A stretch of 38,253 bases of DNA from Verrucomicrobiota bacterium (GCA_027623315.1 JAQBYD010000038.1:1-38253); one strand, 5' to 3'; shown: positions 1 to 7,830, counted from the first letter of the stretch. The notes: generated by a model from the letters alone, not told the origin. Translations and numbers: made by a program.

Positions 1-818
1 GGCACGACCCTTCTCGGCGGCACGGCCCTGGGCGGCGGCGCGACTTCCGGCGGCGCGACTTCCGGCGGCGCGACTTCCGGCGGCGCGACTTCCGGCGGCG
101 CGACTGGAGCCGGAACAAACTGCCTCACCGGACTCGGCGCGAGACCCTTCTCGGGAATCTCCGCGCTCAACGTCCCGTCGCTTAACTCTCGCGCTTCGAA
201 TCTGCCTAGTGAAGGCTCGGTCTCGACCTCTCTGAATTGCGCGGGTGGAGGCAAGGAATGTTGACGGCCACCCGGCGCACCGTAGCGACCGTAGCGTCTA
301 CGCTCCCAGTTCAGATCTTCGATCTGCATGTCATAGCGCCTTGCGAACCAACGGATCTGCTGAGGGGTCAAATTCAGCGCTTTCGCATAGCCGTTGACCT
401 GATCCGCCAGTGCATACGATTTGATCTGGTGGGCGATCGGAGCCCAATCCGTAGCTGCGTAGACGGCTTGCGGTGTTCGTTCATCCCCTACAATGATCGT
501 ATGCAGAATCGGAAGTGCGGTGAATCCTCCACTTCGATAAAGGTCAGCCTCCACCCGCTGCCAGTTCGATCCATCCCAGCCGTGAAAGATAACCTCGTCC
601 GTCCCCTCCGCCCGCTGATAAGATACCAGGATAGCGCTCTGAAAACGTTGCACGTCGAATGCGATTTGGATGGCACGATAAAGTGCCGGCACCACAATCA
701 CGGTGGTGCCGCTTGCCTTACCCGGTGGCCGTGCCGCACGCGCCTGACTGAATGGCGCCGCGAGAAGAAACGTCACGGCGAGTGCTAACCATATGTGGCC
801 AAGTCGATTTTTGGACAT
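1..818 (-). CDS. Secreted protein of unknown function with VAPPE repeats (3' end outside window)
   Basis: This frame is open from an ATG at 816-818 to the left edge of the window, so at least 272 residues are present and the C-terminus is missing. A strong Shine-Dalgarno sequence (GGAGG, about five bases ahead) fixes the start. Residues 1 to about 28 form a signal peptide: basic MSKNR, a hydrophobic LALAVTFLLAAPF core, then a likely cut after ARA. The mature part begins with a folded-looking region of about 140 residues (GTTVIVVPALYRAIQIAF onward), which I do not recognise. It then becomes Pro- and Arg-rich and ends in four exact repeats of Glu-Val-Ala-Pro-Pro. The protein is therefore exported, with a flexible proline-rich tail. 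It is transcribed divergently from serC. Its function is unknown. Confidence 0.8.
   Translation of the reverse strand, partial: MSKNRLGHIWLALAVTFLLAAPFSQARAARPPGKASGTTVIVVPALYRAIQIAFDVQRFQSAILVSYQRAEGTDEVIFHGWDGSNWQRVEADLYRSGGFTALPILHTIIVGDERTPQAVYAATDWAPIAHQIKSYALADQVNGYAKALNLTPQQIRWFARRYDMQIEDLNWERRRYGRYGAPGGRQHSLPPPAQFREVETEPSLGRFEARELSDGTLSAEIPEKGLAPSPVRQFVPAPVAPPEVAPPEVAPPEVAPPEVAPPPRAVPPRRVV
33..92 (-). repeat. 15-bp tandem repeat coding Glu-Val-Ala-Pro-Pro
   Basis: Four perfect head-to-tail copies of a 15-base unit (GAAGTCGCGCCGCCG on the minus strand) lie inside the secreted protein gene. Because the unit is a multiple of three, copy-number changes would only lengthen or shorten the proline-rich tail. 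The identity at third codon positions indicates recent slippage rather than selection on protein alone. Confidence 0.85.
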
Positions 819-858
819 AAGAACCTCCATGCCCAGAGGGGCGTTTCAGTACGGAGGA

Positions 859-887
859 ATACTCGACTGAACGCCAGGGCATGTCAA
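859..887 (-). promoter_or_regulatory. Possible sigma70-type promoter for the secreted VAPPE protein
   Basis: On the minus strand a consensus -35 hexamer TTGACA (882-887) is followed after 17 bases by GAGTAT, or after 18 by AGTATT. The -10 match is weak, about three of six bases. The site lies in the 206-bp divergent gap in front of the secreted protein gene and would give a leader of roughly 35 bases. The call rests mainly on the perfect -35 box. Confidence 0.3.
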
Positions 888-1024
888 ACAATATTCTTGC
901 AGGCGGCCGCTCTCGGGCGCAGACTCCTGCGCTTCACTCGCCCAGCGGATCCACGGACATGCCACGGCTTGCCGTCCGGAGCGGGGCATGCGTGCGTCCC
1001 TCAACCAAATTCAGGAAATACGGA

Positions 1025-2101
1025 ATGAGCAGCATCTACAACTTTAACGCCGGCCCATCGATCCTTCCCCGGGAGGTCCTCGAGGAGGCACAGCGCGACT
1101 TGCTGGACTTTCAGTCCTCGGGAATCTCGATCCTCGAAAGCAGCCATCGTGGAGCTGCTTATGAAGGCGTGCATATGGAGGCGATTCAGAACATCACGGA
1201 ACTGTGCGGACTCACCGATGAATACGCGGTGCTCTTTCTACAGGGCGGAGCGACCGGCCAGTTTGCCTGGATTCCCATGAACCTGCTGGGACCGAATGAT
1301 GTTGCCGACTATGTGAATACGGGGTCCTGGGCGGCGAAGGCGATCGAGCAGGCATCCTGCCTTGGAAATGTCCACGTGGCTGCCGATTCCACATCTGAGT
1401 GCCCCGCAAGGGTCCCCACGGCCGAAGAGTTGAATTTTTCCCCGAACGCCGCCTATCTTCATCTGACGTCCAATGAAACGATCGGCGGAACGCAATGGCC
1501 CACGTACCCGGCCTGCGATGCTCCGATCGTCGTCGACATGTCCTCCGACATACTTTCCCGTCCGGTCGACTACACCGCGTTTGACCTTGTCTACGCGGGG
1601 GCGCAGAAGAATCTCGGTGTCGCCGGAGTGAGCATCGTCATCATTCGCAAAGCATTGGCCGATCGCGCTCCGGATACGCTGCCGGGCGTTTTGCGCTATC
1701 GCGACCACATTAAGGCAAACTCGTTGCTACACACGGCACCATGCTTCTCCATCTATATCACCATGTTGGTCACGCGCTGGCTAAAGGCCACGGGCATAGA
1801 ACGGGTTTATCAGAATAATCGCGACAAGGCGTCACGGCTCTACGGTATGATCGACTCCACCGATTTCTATCGCGGTACGGCCGCGACGCATTGCCGCTCG
1901 GAGATGAACGTCACGTTTCGCCTTGCGAGCGAGGCCCTCGAATCCGAGTTCCTGGACCAGGCGTCCGGCCAGGGCATGCTCGGCCTGAAAGGACATCGCT
2001 CCCTGGGTGGAGTCCGCGCGTCGATCTACAACGCCTTTCCCATGGACGGTGTTGACGCGCTGGTTTCGTTTATGAAAGACTTTGAAGATCGTCACGCATA
2101 A
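1025..2101 (+). CDS. serC: Phosphoserine aminotransferase
   Basis: This PLP-dependent enzyme converts 3-phosphohydroxypyruvate and glutamate to phosphoserine, the second step of serine synthesis in the cytoplasm; the same enzyme often acts in pyridoxal-phosphate synthesis. The 358-residue protein has the normal family length. It opens with YNFNAGPSILP, shows the ESSHRG segment near 38-43, FLQGGATGQF at 71-80 and the PLP lysine in YAGAQKNLG (Lys195). The C-terminal GHRSLGGVRASIYNA is the usual family end. The frame stays open upstream to 881, but those residues do not resemble the family; the ATG at 1025 directly precedes the conserved start and has an AGGA site about ten bases ahead. The stop codon lies one base before a tRNA gene. 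Confidence 0.96.
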   Translation: MSSIYNFNAGPSILPREVLEEAQRDLLDFQSSGISILESSHRGAAYEGVHMEAIQNITELCGLTDEYAVLFLQGGATGQFAWIPMNLLGPNDVADYVNTGSWAAKAIEQASCLGNVHVAADSTSECPARVPTAEELNFSPNAAYLHLTSNETIGGTQWPTYPACDAPIVVDMSSDILSRPVDYTAFDLVYAGAQKNLGVAGVSIVIIRKALADRAPDTLPGVLRYRDHIKANSLLHTAPCFSIYITMLVTRWLKATGIERVYQNNRDKASRLYGMIDSTDFYRGTAATHCRSEMNVTFRLASEALESEFLDQASGQGMLGLKGHRSLGGVRASIYNAFPMDGVDALVSFMKDFEDRHA

Positions 2102-2102
2102 C

Positions 2103-2179
2103 GCGCTCATAGCTCAACCGGATAGAGCGTCGGCCTCCGAAGCCGAAGGTTGCAGGTTCGACTCCTGCTGGGCGCACCA
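2103..2179 (+). tRNA. tRNA-Arg(CCG)
   Basis: The 77-base sequence folds as a complete cloverleaf. The acceptor stem GCGCTCA pairs with TGGGCGC (one U-G pair), and a D arm GCTC/GAGC is present. The anticodon stem TCGGC/GCCGA closes the loop CTCCGAA, giving anticodon CCG, which reads the Arg codon CGG. The T arm contains the GGTTCGACTCC core. The CCA end is encoded (2177-2179). The gene starts one base after the serC stop, so it is probably processed from a shared transcript. No clear terminator follows. Confidence 0.96.
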
Positions 2180-2228
2180 TCCTCGCTTTCCTGGAACCAC
2201 TTCTTGATTTTCGCGCCCTTCGAAGAAA

Positions 2229-2429
2229 TCAATGATTGTGTCCGCTGTGCTCATGGTCAGCGTGGGCACTGTCTGTTTCCGACTGCTCAGCCTTCTCTGG
2301 CGACGAATTCTTGGCGTTGCTCTCCTTCGGTACTTTCGCATCCTCCGGTTTCGATTTCTCAGCGCTTCCGCATCCGGCACATAATCCGGCCATTACCATC
2401 ATCACTCCAAATACACGTAGAATCTTCAT
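2229..2429 (-). CDS. Small histidine-rich lipoprotein
   Basis: This is a 66-residue protein starting at MKILRVFGV. The hydrophobic segment VFGVMMVMAGLCAGC ends in the lipobox LCAGC, so the mature protein would be cut before the Cys and lipid-anchored. The mature part is very charged (Lys, Glu, Ser and Asp rich) and ends HADHEHSGHNH, with five histidines in the last eleven residues. That pattern suggests metal binding, but it is only an inference. An alternative ATG five codons upstream (2444) is possible; neither start has a strong ribosome-binding site. The protein has no recognisable domain. It may share a transcript with the MBL-fold gene that lies just upstream on the same strand. Confidence 0.65.
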   Translation of the reverse strand: MKILRVFGVMMVMAGLCAGCGSAEKSKPEDAKVPKESNAKNSSPEKAEQSETDSAHADHEHSGHNH

Positions 2430-2521
2430 TATTTCCCATCCCATCTGTTGTTTCCGACTTGCACAATGAGCAGCACCTCCGACTGAACGTCCTGGATCAG
2501 TATGCCCGATCTAGCACGCTG

Positions 2522-3757
2522 CTATTCCTCCTTCTTGTCGTGTCCCTTCGCTTTGACGGTGACGACAACATTATCTGAACGATTGTTCTTCCAATACCAA
2601 CCGATGGTACCTGTGAAGGGCGCAGTGATCACTCCCTCTGATTTCTGCGACGTGCCTTTTTCGAAACTCTCAAAATAGCCAGGCAAGCGGAATCCATAAG
2701 GGAATGCGTGCGGATCCTCGATAACGTCCGCCACGAGGCTCCATGCCGCGAGCCGGCAGGTTGGATAGCGCGTCTTTAGCGCGGGGGCCATGTCGTAGTG
2801 ATCGCCGTGAAAGTGCGTTATCAGCGCAACTTCAATCTCACGCAATCCGGCTTCGCGCTCAAGAAGTTCCAGATCATCCAGGAAATCTTGCTCGCGCGAA
2901 TCGTTCTCGTAGTCGCACGGACCGGGGTCGACCATCAGGCCACGCCCTTGCCCGTCGATAAACACGATGCAGTTTCCGAAGCCGCCCATCTGATAGACAC
3001 CGTCGGCGACACCGTGGTATCGCCCCACCGGTTCCGGCTCAGGCATCTTGAGGGCATGGAACGCTCCAGACGTCCACCGCAACGCTTCCTCGTACTGTCG
3101 TATGGCGCGCGATAGATCCCGCGCCTGCGCACGACCATTCGCGATAACGGGGCCCGTGGAGGGAAGAAAGCAATCGACCCCCAAACTACCTGCTAACGTG
3201 AGGACTTCCGGTTGGCTGGAGAGCCTTGTCGAGCCGTAGGCGTCCTCGAGGTCGTACACGTTAACGAGTCGGGAGTTGTTGCGTATGAGATCTCCGCTGA
3301 ACAGACACCACGCCTGCCCGTGCTGCTCCATGAGAAATCCAGAATGATGCCGGGAGTGTCCGGGTAGCCGAATCACCCTGAACTGCAAACCGTTCCACTC
3401 CACCTCATCGCCACTCCGAAATGTCCGCGACACGGCAAGTGGCGCTTCTGGCGGAAGCATCGTGATGCTGCCCCCGATGCCGTAGGTCTCGCGGCCCATC
3501 GTCGTTGGCCACTTAGCCGGATTCTCCCCATGGGTGCTGGTGTTTCGGGCGTACGCTTCTGGATCGGAGGCAAGTTCGCGCAGTTCTTCATGCACCAGAA
3601 TCTCGGCCGCTGGGAACCCGTCCGATTCCCGGCAGTGCTCCGGTTGAACGTGGGTGTGCAGGATCTTGTCTGGAAGGGGAAGCCCGCTGGCCTCGATCCA
3701 GTCCCGGATCTCAAGCGTGTGGCAGTCCACAAGAATACTGCGATCATCTTTGACCAC
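2522..3757 (-). CDS. Tandem metallo-beta-lactamase-fold protein, truncated and chimeric; possibly decaying
   Basis: Residues 1 to about 230 match an MBL-fold domain with altered metal ligands: the first motif reads HTHVQPEH (34-41) instead of HxHxDH, followed by PGHS (132-135) and FSGD (153-156). A second MBL domain starts near 250 and has an intact HFHGDH (315-320). It stops after about 100 residues, before its remaining metal ligands. The last 50 residues (GYFESFEKG, APFTGTIGWYWKNN) instead resemble the C-terminal beta module of small membrane-anchor proteins. Homology extends upstream of the GTG at 3757 (codons for YTVSDLQSSHLVV), to about position 3799, but no ATG, GTG or TTG exists there. 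The true start is therefore unclear. The lost start and truncated second domain suggest a deletion product. Confidence 0.6.
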   Translation of the reverse strand: MVKDDRSILVDCHTLEIRDWIEASGLPLPDKILHTHVQPEHCRESDGFPAAEILVHEELRELASDPEAYARNTSTHGENPAKWPTTMGRETYGIGGSITMLPPEAPLAVSRTFRSGDEVEWNGLQFRVIRLPGHSRHHSGFLMEQHGQAWCLFSGDLIRNNSRLVNVYDLEDAYGSTRLSSQPEVLTLAGSLGVDCFLPSTGPVIANGRAQARDLSRAIRQYEEALRWTSGAFHALKMPEPEPVGRYHGVADGVYQMGGFGNCIVFIDGQGRGLMVDPGPCDYENDSREQDFLDDLELLEREAGLREIEVALITHFHGDHYDMAPALKTRYPTCRLAAWSLVADVIEDPHAFPYGFRLPGYFESFEKGTSQKSEGVITAPFTGTIGWYWKNNRSDNVVVTVKAKGHDKKEE

Positions 3758-3854
3758 CAGGTGACTGCTCTGCAGATCTGAGACCGTATAGATTATGATA
3801 TCGGAGCAATCGCGAGATGCCGCGCCTGAACGGCCCCCAGTGCGGTCGATCCCG

Positions 3855-4175
3855 TCATTCGCTCGCGCTGCTTTTCGAATAGGTGGATGGACTGCAGAGC
3901 TTCAGAATCCCGCGCCCGAGCTTCTTTTCTTTCTCCCAGAAGAATCGGAATTCCCCTGCGACGGTTCCCCAGGCCATCAGCAACACCTGGTAGATCAGGA
4001 TACAGACCGGCACTTTCACCCACAGCGAGGATTCTTGCGAAATGCCAAGGAGGCTATAGATCGGTGTCTTGACCCAGAGGATCGACAATCCCGAGAGCGA
4101 GAAGACGATCAAGATGACGATGAAACGACGATTACTATCGACGCCCCATCTACTTTTGAGTTTGTCAAATGGCAT
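3855..4175 (-). CDS. DUF6787-like small membrane protein
   Basis: This is a 106-residue protein from the ATG at 4175. The N-terminal KLKSRWGVDSNRRF is followed by two hydrophobic segments (FIVILIVFSLSGLSILWV and VCILIYQVLLMAWGTVAG). It then ends its conserved part with GEFRFFWEKEKKL, which is the DUF6787 family pattern as I remember it. Members are short inner-membrane proteins of unknown role. The frame stays open to 4298, but the added residues look unrelated and basic, so the internal ATG was preferred; its ribosome-binding site is weak. The C-terminal 20 residues (CSPSTYSKSSASE) are not part of the usual family. Confidence 0.65.
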   Translation of the reverse strand: MPFDKLKSRWGVDSNRRFIVILIVFSLSGLSILWVKTPIYSLLGISQESSLWVKVPVCILIYQVLLMAWGTVAGEFRFFWEKEKKLGRGILKLCSPSTYSKSSASE

Positions 4176-4419
4176 GGCTAAGCCGCTCAACCTGCCTAAA
4201 AGCCAAGCCTGGGTCAAGCTTCCCGGCGCGCGGAGTAGAGGATTCGAGGTCCTCCTTGCGATCGTGTGGCCGCGTGGAGACGCGGTGCTCCGTAACATCG
4301 CTCACGCTGGAGTTTAGCCGTCTGGTCCGAACCAGCGGGTCCTCTGGAGTGCGGCGCAAGCACCAGGCAGGCACAGCGGCCGGCGAAAGGGCTGTATCGG
4401 AAGAGACTATTCGTCCGCG

Positions 4420-4749
4420 TTAGAGATGCGGGTCAATCTTTTCCAACAGTGCGGACTTATTCATCGCACCGGTCATCTGATCCTGGACAGCCCCGCCTTT
4501 CATGACGAGCAGGGTCGGTATCGCGCGAATCTTAAACTCGGCAGCGATGTCCTGGTTGTCGTCGACGTTGACTTTGGCGATCTTCAGCTTCCCATTCTTC
4601 TCCGTGGCGATCTCATCGAGAACGGGTGCAATCGCTCGGCATGGACCGCACCACTCCGCCCAGAAATCCACCACCACGGGAACCTTGGAATCGATTACTT
4701 CGCCCTGCCAATTATCGGCTGTTATTTCGACTACGTGTTCACCTGCCAT
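4420..4749 (-). CDS. trxA: Thioredoxin
   Basis: This 109-residue cytoplasmic disulfide reductase has the classic active site WCGPC (Cys34 and Cys37), the upstream VVVDFWAEW strand and the cis-proline in IRAIPTLLV (Pro78). Length matches E. coli TrxA. It donates electrons to ribonucleotide reductase, methionine sulfoxide reductase and peroxiredoxins, and is recycled by thioredoxin reductase, which is not in the window. The ATG at 4749 has a GAGGAG site eight bases upstream. It lies 15 bases after the KTIR-repeat protein gene on the same strand, so the two may be co-transcribed. Confidence 0.95.
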   Translation of the reverse strand: MAGEHVVEITADNWQGEVIDSKVPVVVDFWAEWCGPCRAIAPVLDEIATEKNGKLKIAKVNVDDNQDIAAEFKIRAIPTLLVMKGGAVQDQMTGAMNKSALLEKIDPHL

Positions 4750-4764
4750 CGAAACTCCTCTAAT

Positions 4765-5856
4765 TTAAATCTGTCCTGGCCACGAGAACTCCATTCCGGG
4801 AAACGCCTGTGCAGACAACATATAGAACAGGGCACCCACTACAAAGACGGCAGCAATTCCGGCAATAACCGTTAGCACGGCTCCCGTTCCGGCCTCTTGC
4901 TCGGCCGCCGCCGCGCTAACGACCTGCAAGGTCGGCTTGACGTCCCCCGACTCGCTCGTCGCATCCGCGCTCGTTGCAGCTTTGCTCGCCCCGGCACGCG
5001 AGATCGTCATCGGCTTCGCTTTGCCGGAACCCCGCGACGGCCGCTTGACCCTGATTGTCTTTTTCTGGGTCGGCGCTGCTTGCTTTGCGGGTGGAAGCGA
5101 CGCCTGCGTTGGCGCCTCGGCATCATCATCCTCATCAATATCCGCATCCTGCAATTTCGCGGCGGCAACCTTGAGGGGCTTGGAGATTCCGCTCCTTCCG
5201 GCGGTCGCGGGGCCGCCCGGGCGCTTAAGCCGAATCGTCTTTGGCTGAGTGTCTGCCGGGTCACCACCAAGCCGCTCGAGTGAAATAGGACTGGTTTCAG
5301 TCGGTTTCGGAATCGGGTTGGTCTTAGACTTTCCTCGCGCGGCAGCTCCCGCATCGGCTACCGCCGCCGGCTTGATTCCAGGTGTCGACCGCGGCGCACG
5401 CTTCGTCACATCCTCGGCGGGGATGTTAATTCGTATGGTCTTTGGTCTCTCCGATCTGATCAAGACCTCTTGATCATCGTCGAGATCGATCTGCATGGTG
5501 GTTTCCACCATCTCCCGTCCCGGAGGAGCCGCTATCTCTTCCGCGTCCGCGGCGGCCGGCTCTTCGGCATTGGCGGGCATCTTCACCTTGACACTGGAAG
5601 GGCGAATTGGCGCACGAATTCCGGAGCGCGGCCTGATGGCGCCCGGTGTGACCGTTTCGGCCGCCTTCGGTGCACTGGGCGCCGGGGAAGACACGGGTGC
5701 TGCGGGTTCACTGGCCGGTTCCGGTGTCGGCGCAGCGGCCGGTATACTCGGAGCGGGAGCTTGAGCAGGAATACTCAAAAGGATCCCCTTCTTCTTCAGG
5801 TCCAACTTGGGCGGTAAAGAGGGTCCACCTGCACTTTTGTTTTGTTCGTCGCTCAA
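4765..5856 (-). CDS. Pro/Ala-rich protein with KTIR-x-KRP repeats and a C-terminal membrane anchor
   Basis: The 363-residue protein starts at a TTG with a strong AGGAG site eight bases ahead. It opens with PPKLDLKKKGILL, continues as a long low-complexity Pro/Ala/Ser/Glu region, and carries at least three related basic motifs (KTIRINIP, KTIRLKRP, KTIRVKRP). One hydrophobic helix (VLTVIAGIAAVFVVGALFYML) near residues 325-345 is followed by a short tail. This predicts a tail-anchored protein with a large disordered cytoplasmic part. I recall similar repeat proteins in Lentisphaerae and Kiritimatiellota, but no function is known to me. It sits between pyrH-frr and trxA on the same strand. Confidence 0.7.
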   Translation of the reverse strand: MSDEQNKSAGGPSLPPKLDLKKKGILLSIPAQAPAPSIPAAAPTPEPASEPAAPVSSPAPSAPKAAETVTPGAIRPRSGIRAPIRPSSVKVKMPANAEEPAAADAEEIAAPPGREMVETTMQIDLDDDQEVLIRSERPKTIRINIPAEDVTKRAPRSTPGIKPAAVADAGAAARGKSKTNPIPKPTETSPISLERLGGDPADTQPKTIRLKRPGGPATAGRSGISKPLKVAAAKLQDADIDEDDDAEAPTQASLPPAKQAAPTQKKTIRVKRPSRGSGKAKPMTISRAGASKAATSADATSESGDVKPTLQVVSAAAAEQEAGTGAVLTVIAGIAAVFVVGALFYMLSAQAFPGMEFSWPGQI

Positions 5857-5941
5857 GGCTATCTCCTAATAGGACGCTTTATCGTCTGATACCTTGATTC
5901 GATAGTCAAGGATGGATCAGCGTGACAACTCCCTCACACTT

Positions 5942-6505
5942 CTACCCTTCCAAGATTTGTGTCTCACGCGCGGCGAGGGATTCGTCTACCTTCTCGATAT
6001 ATTCATCCGTGAGTTTCTGCACTTCCTTCAGCCCGATCTCGCGATCATCCTGCGTCGCTTTGTTCGATTTTTCGAGTACCTTGATCCCGTCGTTCGCATC
6101 GCGACGGACACTACGAACGGACACCCGGGCCTCCTCGGCGAAACGCTTCGCGACCTTGACCAACTCATTTCGCCGCTCCTCACTGAGAGGTGGAATCGGG
6201 ATCCGTATGATCTTGCCGTCGTTCATCGGGGTTACGCCGAGATTCGCGGCAAGGATGGCCTTCACAATATCCGGCAGCGCGGTAGGATCGTACGCGTTGA
6301 TCACGATCAGACTGGGCTCCGGGGTCGAAATTCCGGCAATCTCCTTCAATCGAGTCTGCGTCCCGTAATACGAGACGTTGATGTTCTCGACCAGGCTTGG
6401 CGATGCCTTGCCGGTCCGGACGCCCGCGAACTGTTCATGCATGAACTCAATCGTTTTCTGCATGCGGTCTTCCGCCGCGAGCAGTACATCATCTACAGAT
6501 TCCAT
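5942..6505 (-). CDS. frr: Ribosome recycling factor
   Basis: This is a 187-residue protein of normal RRF length (about 185). It frees the 50S subunit from the post-termination complex together with EF-G. Family signatures are FAGVRTGKASPSLVENI, YYGTQTRLKEIAGIS, the segment INAYDPTALPDIVKAI, and the helical-bundle segment EERRNELVKVAKRFAEE. The start is ATG at 6505, 17 bases behind the pyrH stop, in the pyrH-frr order seen in very many bacteria. The two genes are almost certainly one transcription unit. Confidence 0.97.
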   Translation of the reverse strand: MESVDDVLLAAEDRMQKTIEFMHEQFAGVRTGKASPSLVENINVSYYGTQTRLKEIAGISTPEPSLIVINAYDPTALPDIVKAILAANLGVTPMNDGKIIRIPIPPLSEERRNELVKVAKRFAEEARVSVRSVRRDANDGIKVLEKSNKATQDDREIGLKEVQKLTDEYIEKVDESLAARETQILEG

Positions 6506-6522
6506 GTTGATCTCTCCCTATG

Positions 6523-7239
6523 TTACTCGCCAACAACCGTTCCGATGGGCTCGCCACGAATCACGCGTTCCAAGTTGCCCGATTCGAAAAAGTCGAAAAC
6601 GACGATCGGAATCGAGTTCTCCATACACAAGGAGAATGCCGCCGCGTCCATGATCCGCAGGTTCTTCGTCAAGGCCTCGTGGTAGGAAACACGCTCGTAG
6701 CGCGTTGCGGACGAGTTCTTTTCGGGATCGGAGCAGTAGACGCCATCGACTTTTGTCGCCTTGAGGAGAACATCCGCGCCGATCTCGCTGGCACGTAACG
6801 CGGCCGCCGTATCGGTGCTGAAAAATGGGTTGCCGGTACCTCCCGCAAAGACGACCACAATCCCGTTGGTGAGGTGTTGATGGGCGCGGCGTCGTATGAA
6901 GGGCTCGGCAACGGCGTTGATCTCGATCGATGTCTGAACCCGTGTTTCGATCCCTTCCTTCTCCAACCCGTCCTGCAAGGCGAGCCCGTTCATGATCGTC
7001 CCGAGCATGCCCATGTAATCCGCGGTGGCACGTTCGATCCCCCTGGCCTGGGCGCTGACGCCGCGAAACAGATTACCGCCGCCGATTACGATTGCGATCT
7101 CGACGTCCAATTTCTGGATTTCTTTGATCTGGAGCGCAATCAGTTGGATGATGTCAGGATCGATACTGAGACCGCTGGCCTTGTTCTGGAGCGCCTCGCC
7201 GCTGAGTTTCAAAAGGATTCTTTTGTATTGGCTTGCCAT
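6523..7239 (-). CDS. pyrH: UMP kinase
   Basis: This 238-residue amino-acid-kinase-family enzyme phosphorylates UMP to UDP with ATP, feeding pyrimidine nucleotides and UDP-sugars, which is relevant to the polysaccharide locus further along. The N-terminal ILLKLSGEAL, the VIGGGNLFRG loop, the TADYMGMLGT segment and LKATKVDGVY are typical. It is the first gene of pyrH-frr. A well-placed promoter lies 28 to 56 bases upstream of its ATG. Confidence 0.97.
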   Translation of the reverse strand: MASQYKRILLKLSGEALQNKASGLSIDPDIIQLIALQIKEIQKLDVEIAIVIGGGNLFRGVSAQARGIERATADYMGMLGTIMNGLALQDGLEKEGIETRVQTSIEINAVAEPFIRRRAHQHLTNGIVVVFAGGTGNPFFSTDTAAALRASEIGADVLLKATKVDGVYCSDPEKNSSATRYERVSYHEALTKNLRIMDAAAFSLCMENSIPIVVFDFFESGNLERVIRGEPIGTVVGE

Positions 7240-7266
7240 CTTCCCTCGTCGCGTGTCTGCCGAGGA

Positions 7267-7295
7267 ACCATAGGAGAACGGGTATAGTGTGTCAA
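7267..7295 (-). promoter_or_regulatory. Sigma70-type promoter for pyrH-frr
   Basis: On the minus strand TTGACA (7290-7295) is separated by exactly 17 bases from TATGGT (7267-7272). The predicted transcription start falls near 7260, giving a leader of about 20 bases to the pyrH ATG. The -35 box is perfect and the -10 matches four of six bases. The site lies in the only gap between folK and pyrH. Confidence 0.6.
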
Positions 7296-7320
7296 TCGTC
7301 GCTGAGATCGCGTAACACGC

Positions 7321-7830
7321 TCATACCCGTGCGGGTGCATCACGGCCCGGCAAGGCCGCCAGGATTTCGCCGACCGGCATGCTCGCACCAGGCACGACCA
7401 GGTCCGGACGAAGATCGTTAAGAGGCTTCACAACGAAGAGCCGCTCGGACCATCGTGGGTGAGGCACGGTCAGCTCGTCCGTATGGATCACAATGCCTCC
7501 GGCATAGATGATGTCGATGTCGATCGTACGCGGTGCGTTGCCCCTGGCTGCCCGGGTACGCCCCATACTCGTTTCGATCTCATTCAGATGGGGCAGGAGA
7601 ATGTCGGGCCCAATTCGGCACTGCGCCACGATAACCAGGTTCAGGAACCAGAGATGGTCGAATTCCGCGGGGACGTCGACGGGCGCAGTCTCGTATGCGG
7701 GTGAACATTCGACGCCGTCGAGACAGGAGAGGCCTGATACCCTCGAGATGGCCTCATCCAGATGCCGCATCCGGTCCCCGAGGTTGGACCCCAGGCTGAG
7801 ACCGACCTCAAGCGGAGGATTCGATAGCAT
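7321..7830 (-). CDS. folK: 2-amino-4-hydroxy-6-hydroxymethyldihydropteridine diphosphokinase (HPPK)
   Basis: This cytoplasmic folate-pathway enzyme transfers pyrophosphate from ATP to 6-hydroxymethyl-dihydropterin. The opening VGLSLGSNLGDR, the middle ETAPVDVPAEFDHLWFLNLV, and the signature RTIDIDIIYAGG followed by LTVPHPRWSER are all HPPK hallmarks. The protein is 169 residues from the ATG at 7830, which has a GAGGA site eight bases ahead. An ATG six codons upstream (7848) is possible but has a badly spaced ribosome-binding site. It is the last gene of dapA-dapB-folK. Confidence 0.93.
   Translation of the reverse strand: MLSNPPLEVGLSLGSNLGDRMRHLDEAISRVSGLSCLDGVECSPAYETAPVDVPAEFDHLWFLNLVIVAQCRIGPDILLPHLNEIETSMGRTRAARGNAPRTIDIDIIYAGGIVIHTDELTVPHPRWSERLFVVKPLNDLRPDLVVPGASMPVGEILAALPGRDAPARV

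Noticed and set aside
237..788. 183-residue plus-strand open frame
   Set aside because: It lies antisense to the secreted VAPPE protein, which has a signal peptide and a strong ribosome-binding site; the plus frame has no recognisable features.
881..1024. N-terminal extension of SerC
   Set aside because: The added 48 residues are not family-like and a proper start with ribosome-binding site exists at 1025.
2114..2380. Minus-strand 88-residue open frame with CAQQESNLQPSASEADALSG end
   Set aside because: It is the antisense translation of the tRNA-Arg gene, a well-known artefact.
5892..5911. Hairpin CCTTGA/TCAAGG with TTGACT -35-like box after frr
   Set aside because: A six-pair stem with an eight-base loop and no T-tract is weak, and no -10 box sits at 16-18 bases, so neither terminator nor promoter can be supported.
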